From the NCBI GenBank assembly GCA_036583965.1, contig JAZBQD010000019.1, positions 434,001-498,000 of the forward strand: a stretch of 64,000 nucleotides of DNA, in the 5' to 3' direction. This document shows, in pieces, positions 59,583 to 64,000 of this stretch (the first letter of the stretch is position 1; each line of letters starts with the position of its first letter). Under the pieces are notes generated by a model that worked only from the letters and a program-made list of their open reading frames with translations, was not told where the DNA came from and made no database searches. The stretch is from Prunella strophiata. Lineage: Eukaryota; Chordata; Aves; Passeriformes; Prunellidae. A program made the position numbers and the translations under genes.

Positions 59583-60489
59583 AGCTTGGAAAAGCATTAG
59601 GAAACAATGAGGAAATTTGGATGTAAATGGAGCATGGGCCTGGCTGGGATTTTGGGACAAAAAGCCACAAAATTAAAATAAAAACCAACCAAAAAATAAA
59701 ATAAAAAATGGTGGAGTCGTTCCCCAATATCCAACCCAGGATTCCTTTCCCACCTTTTTCCTGGAATGAGGATAGGCCCAACAGTCACCTGAGGAGGTGC
59801 AGCTGCAATCAGGGAATAAATGGCATTTTAATCATCTCCCTCATCAAAACCCCATTATGCTCTGAGTTAACGAGCTGCTCCAATTAATCCCGGGCATTTT
59901 GTAACAATCCTGTGTTTTATTAATTAATTAAACACCAATCACCATCAGCTGGAGCTGCAGAAATGCTCAGAACTTGGGAAAAGGAGGATTTAGGCAGAGT
60001 TGGAGTTGGATGTTTAATAAAAAAACATCACAGAATTCCTTGGAACGATAAAAATGTTGGGATTCTTGACTTGTGTGAGGTTGATCTTTAAATTAATACT
60101 GAGACTAGAGTTTAAGCTGAGCTCTGAGTTTACCTAAGCTGCAAATATTGATGTGAAAACCTCAGGGTGTTTGCACAGCTGAAGGGGGGTGTTAGAGCTG
60201 GGAAATACAAAATTTACCATTTTTACACTCCTAAAAACATAAAGGAAAGGAGCTCTCAAATCTGCTGGAATTCTGCATTTTTCAGGAATAATCAAGGCTT
60301 GTTTTGGAAAAATCCTGCATTTCAGCAAGGTCTGGAGTTGCTATTCCAAGATATTTCTATTTCAAATTGATGTTTTTTGGTGATTTTGGTTTTGATGCTG
60401 CAATCTGGAACTTGTGGGTGAATCCAGGTTTTTGTGTGGGTGCAGGAGCGCAGCTTGGCATTTTGGGGAATAAATCAGGATAATACAGA
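59583..60489. other. Unannotated stretch
   Basis: No gene or repeat recognised. Confidence 0.4.
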
Positions 60490-60580
60490 ATTCCAGAATG
60501 GATTGGCTGGGAAGGATCTTAAATCTCATCCCATTCCAGCCCTGCCATGGGCAAGGACACTTCCAGTTATGCACAATTCC
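60490..60580 (-). mobile_element. CR1 LINE 3' end fragment
   Basis: GAATTCCAGAATGGATTGGC, TGGGAAGGATCTTAAATCTC, CCCTGCCATGGGCAAGGAC and ACTTCCAGTTATGC, reversed tail, lost after about 90 bp. Confidence 0.82.
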
Positions 60581-62797
60581 TCCCCAAAATTTGGCTCTTG
60601 GCTTTCCAGAGGTTTTCTGCCCCTTGTGCACCCCCAAACTCCCAGCACAGAAATCCACTCCCATTTTTTTTTTGGATTTTCCAAGACTGACACTTTGCTC
60701 GTTAAGGACAATTCCTACAAATTTTGCCAACTGGGACTTTCCAAATCCAAGTCCATTGATTCCAACTTCATCCCAAAAAAACCCCAAATATCCAAACTTT
60801 GACAGGCAGAGACTGAGCCTTAAATATTAAACCTCAAAGCTGAACAGAAACTTCTTTCCCCCCCCTTTTTAATCTGCTTTTGCTCTCAGTTGCTGAAAAG
60901 AAAATGGAGCCATTTGTCTGCTCCAAAAAAAATGATGGTTTTGACACCAGAATTCAGTGGATTTTTGGCCTGGAGCTTTATTTGGAAGAGATGTCTAAAT
61001 GTAGGCTGGGATTAGCAGCCTAAGACTGAGTGAAAGGCAGGTTTTTCCCCAGGTTTTTTCCTTCCTGGTTGACATAAACCTCTCCTGAAATCCCTTTTCA
61101 CCCTCAGAGCTCTGAATGTGAAATTTTTAGGCCCTCTCCTGTTCACATCAAAGAAATTTAGGGATTTGATTTTCATCCCAGGAACCCCTTGCTGTTAATT
61201 GGGATGCTAATTCCAACAAATCCAAATGCCTGATGTTTTTTCCTTCTGGAATTTTTCCATCCAAATAATAAACTTTACACTCGGTGCCTCTTCCTCACCC
61301 TTAGGAAAACCTAGGTTGGGGGGCTGCACAGGGACAGGATTGATGGATTTGGGAATTCTGCAGCTTTTCCAGTTGGTTTAAAACCACAAAATCCCACCTT
61401 AAATGTTTTCCAGACAGGAAAAATCCCAAAGGGGAATTGGGTGTCATCACTTCTATATTTCTGGGGCATGAAATGAAAGTATCCATTGGAAAAATCCTAA
61501 ATTTAGTATATATATATTTATATTTTTATATAGTTATTTAGTTTGTTAGTTATATAGAAATAAATATATAAAATATATTTAGTTAAATATCACCCTAAAA
61601 GTGACCTTTAAGTTTTTTAGGAAGTTGTGCTGTTGATTGATGCTCACAAATCTCCCATTTTTGGTTTAAAACTAAATGGATTTGCCAAGATTTGTTTTCC
61701 AGGAATATTCAGGATAATCCAGCAACGAATTCTGCAGCAGGGATCTGCAGGAAAAATTGAAATCCATAGGAAAGGGGAATTAATGGAATGTCGGATCAAG
61801 TGTCACAGCTACACCATTTTAATTTGTATTTATCGGGTGAGACCAAACAGGTTTTAGAAGTATTTATGGATAAATATTTAGAGATAAGTATTTATATTTT
61901 AATTGTAACATTTTAATATTTAATAGTTAATAAATATTTAGATTTTAAAACAGATTTTGTGATAAATTCTATAAATTTATAAATGTCAAACTTGTGTCCC
62001 CTGAGCTCTTCCATTAACCTGAAAGCAAAGATATTAACACAAGGAAAAAAAAGATATGGGAGAAAAATCCTTATGGATATGGGAAAAATTCTATGTGCAG
62101 GCAAAATTCTTATTAAAAAAACCCCCAATTTGTACAACCCTTTGTCTTTTTTCCAGTGTTTTTTCCAGCCTGGAATAATTTAAATTTATCCTAAAAGTGG
62201 AGCTGGGAAAATTGGTTTATTGGGGATTCCAATATGAGCAGGCCCCAAAATTCTCAGAAATCAGGCAGTTCCCAGCAATCCCAACCTGCTGCATTATTTA
62301 ACTTCTTTATGCAGTAAATAAGAAATAAATTAAAATAAAACCAATTTATTCTGTAGTAAAAAGCTGCTTTTAATAATGAAATTGTTAAAAACCAGTGTGG
62401 CCTTGACAAGTGAAATTAATTCTGTCACTCTTCTGCCTCCTGAGCTGAAATCTTCTCCCTTGTAATGTTTGGAAGCCTTTGACTTCACTAATTATGATTT
62501 TAAGTAATTAAAATAGAATTAGAGGCTGCTAATTCTGGATGTTAATGCACAACAGGATTGGGGAGCATGGCCCCAATTGGCCTTCCCATAAATCCTCTTG
62601 TTGGCAAAACAAATTCAAATTATTTGGCATGGAGAGGCCTGGATGCAGAGTTTGGGATTTAAGGAGGGATGTGGAAACTTGGGAGGTTCTGCCAGGAAGG
62701 AGCTGATTCATTCAGGGAGTAAAAACTTCCTGGTGAAATTCATGGAAAATTTTGTAGAGGTTTTGGGTTTTCCTTTGATTTGCTGTTGATATCTCAC
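60581..62797. other. Unannotated AT-rich stretch
   Basis: Very AT-rich at 61500-61590 (TATATATATTTATATTTTTA) and 61855-61985. No gene, RNA or repeat family recognised. Confidence 0.4.
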
Positions 62798-63062
62798 CAA
62801 GGGATTCTGGAATCATGGAATGGTTTGGGATGGAAGGGACCTTAAATCCCATCCCATTCCACCCATTCCATGGGCAGGGACAGATTCCCAGGTTGTTCCA
62901 GTCCCCATCCAGCCTGGCCTTGGGCACTGCCAGGGATCCAGGGGCAGCCACAGCTGCTCTGGCAATTCCAGCCCAGCCAGGAATTCCCAATTCCCAATCT
63001 CCCATCCATCCCTGCCCTCTGGCACTGGGAGCCATTCCCTGGGTCCTGTCCCTTATTTCCAT
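62798..63062 (-). mobile_element. CR1 LINE 3' fragment, long copy
   Basis: TCTGGAATCATGGAATGGTT, GGGCACTGCCAGGGATCCAG, CAGCCACAGCTGCTCTGGC, AGGAATTCCCAATTCCCAAT and GGCACTGGGAGCCATTCCC. It holds the same altered internal block as 10000-10366 and 14225-14588. The 226-codon minus-strand frame at 62712-63392 and its shadows cover this copy and the next and are not genes. Confidence 0.93.
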
Positions 63063-63204
63063 TTGTTCCAGGGCTGGACAACCATTCCAGGGAAAAAAAT
63101 CTCCAATATCCAACTCCTCTGGTGTTATGAGCTCCACTTTTCCCCCAAGTCCCCCCAGGTCATTCCCTCCCAGTAAATTCCAGGTTTCTCCCTTGGAAGG
63201 GTCA

Positions 63205-63385
63205 TCAGGCATTGGAAGAGGTGGGAATTCCCATCCCAGGAGGGATTTAAATCCCTGTGGATGTGGCACTTGGGGATATGGGGCAGTGGTGGCCTGGGCA
63301 GTGCTGGGAATGGTTGGACTCTGATCCCAGAGGGCTTTTCCAGCCTCAGCAATTCTGTGATTCTGTAGAATTCTGCAGAATTTTT
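63205..63385 (+). mobile_element. CR1 LINE 3' end fragment
   Basis: GCATTGGAAGAGGTGGGAAT, GGAGGGATTTAAATCCCTGT, GATGTGGCACTTGGGGATAT, GGGAATGGTTGGACTCTGAT, TTTTCCAGCCTCAGCAATTC and TGTGATTCTGTAGAATTCTG at the end. Confidence 0.92.
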
Positions 63386-64000
63386 GCATCATGAAATTTT
63401 CCCTCTGTTTTTAACCCCAGGGTTGTGACCTGCCCTCTAATCCTTTTCTTAACTGTGGGCATTCCAGTGAAATAAATTTTAAAAATTGGAATTTTGTGCA
63501 TTTTAAAGGTTTATTTTGGGATCCAGGTCAGAGTTGAGCCTTTTTCCAAAGTGGGTTCATGAAAATCCTGTCAGTATTTACCCCAGAACAGGAATTGCTT
63601 CCAAAGGCAGCTGCTTTTATCAGCCATTGTTAAAATTCCCAGGACTTTAAAGATTTATTTTGGCTTTTCCAATGGCAAATGTTCTGTTATCCCATCTTTC
63701 TGCTCTGCAAAAAAAGCAATTATGGAGACAGGGTCCTGCCCTTGCAGCTGAATAACCTGAGAGTTTGGAAAAAGGAAAAAATGGGATTTTTAACAGGAAA
63801 TATCTCTGGAAAGATGGAGCTGTGGGAAGACACCTGTGAGCCTCCAGCTTTGCCCAGGGATTTAGGGGATAAAGCTCTGGCATCTTCCCCAGCTCCTTCT
63901 CCCAGGGATCCCAGCTCTGGGATTGGTTCCCATCCTTGTTTTATGCTCCATCCTCACGACACCCAGCCTGCCTGCTCCCCCAAATCCCTCAAGGAAAAAG
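63386..64000. other. Unannotated right flank
   Basis: No gene or repeat recognised to the window edge. Confidence 0.4.

Overview
The window looks like bird nuclear DNA, most probably from a songbird. The evidence is about 40 fragments of CR1 LINE retrotransposons on both strands, nearly all short 3' ends that finish in the typical AACCCAAACCATTC/ATTCCATGATTC tail. There are also two solo-LTR-like elements, bird-style minisatellites and two 500-N assembly gaps. I found no protein-coding gene or exon, and no tRNA, rRNA, CRISPR array or operon that I can support. The long open frames come from tandem repeats, N runs, polypurine tracts or CR1 copies. The window is best read as intergenic or intronic DNA shaped by retrotransposons and local tandem duplication.

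Layout. 1-10 kb: mostly unique AT-rich sequence with one gap, a trinucleotide microsatellite, four weak CR1 ends and a small CpG-dense spot near 6.95 kb. 10-15 kb: two long CR1 copies flank a 64-copy, 21-bp minisatellite (10587-11931) and a T-rich minisatellite near 13 kb. 15-20 kb: a pair of inverted repeats of about 500 bp, about 97% identical by eye, separated by 3.4 kb. 20-22 kb: a decayed minus-strand CR1 reverse transcriptase split by a 509-bp solo LTR with a 5-bp target-site duplication. 22.8-29 kb: many plus-strand CR1 ends, a poly(A)-tailed retroposed-looking segment and the second gap. 29089-30504: an uninterrupted 1416-bp (TA)n array. 31-39 kb: scattered CR1 ends in sequence that is otherwise unrecognised. 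39.7-49.8 kb: several independent two- and three-copy tandem duplications (units 91-276 bp), a pair of chimeric CR1-tailed repeats and two polypurine tracts of about 460-470 bp. 50-64 kb: AT-rich unique DNA with a second solo-LTR candidate inside a CR1, a candidate conserved noncoding block near 55.7-56.1 kb and several CR1 ends.

No genes work together here. The history is layered: old CR1 insertions, later LTR insertions into them, and local tandem or inverted duplication. Family names come from recognition by eye; no database search was run. Percent identities are hand counts.
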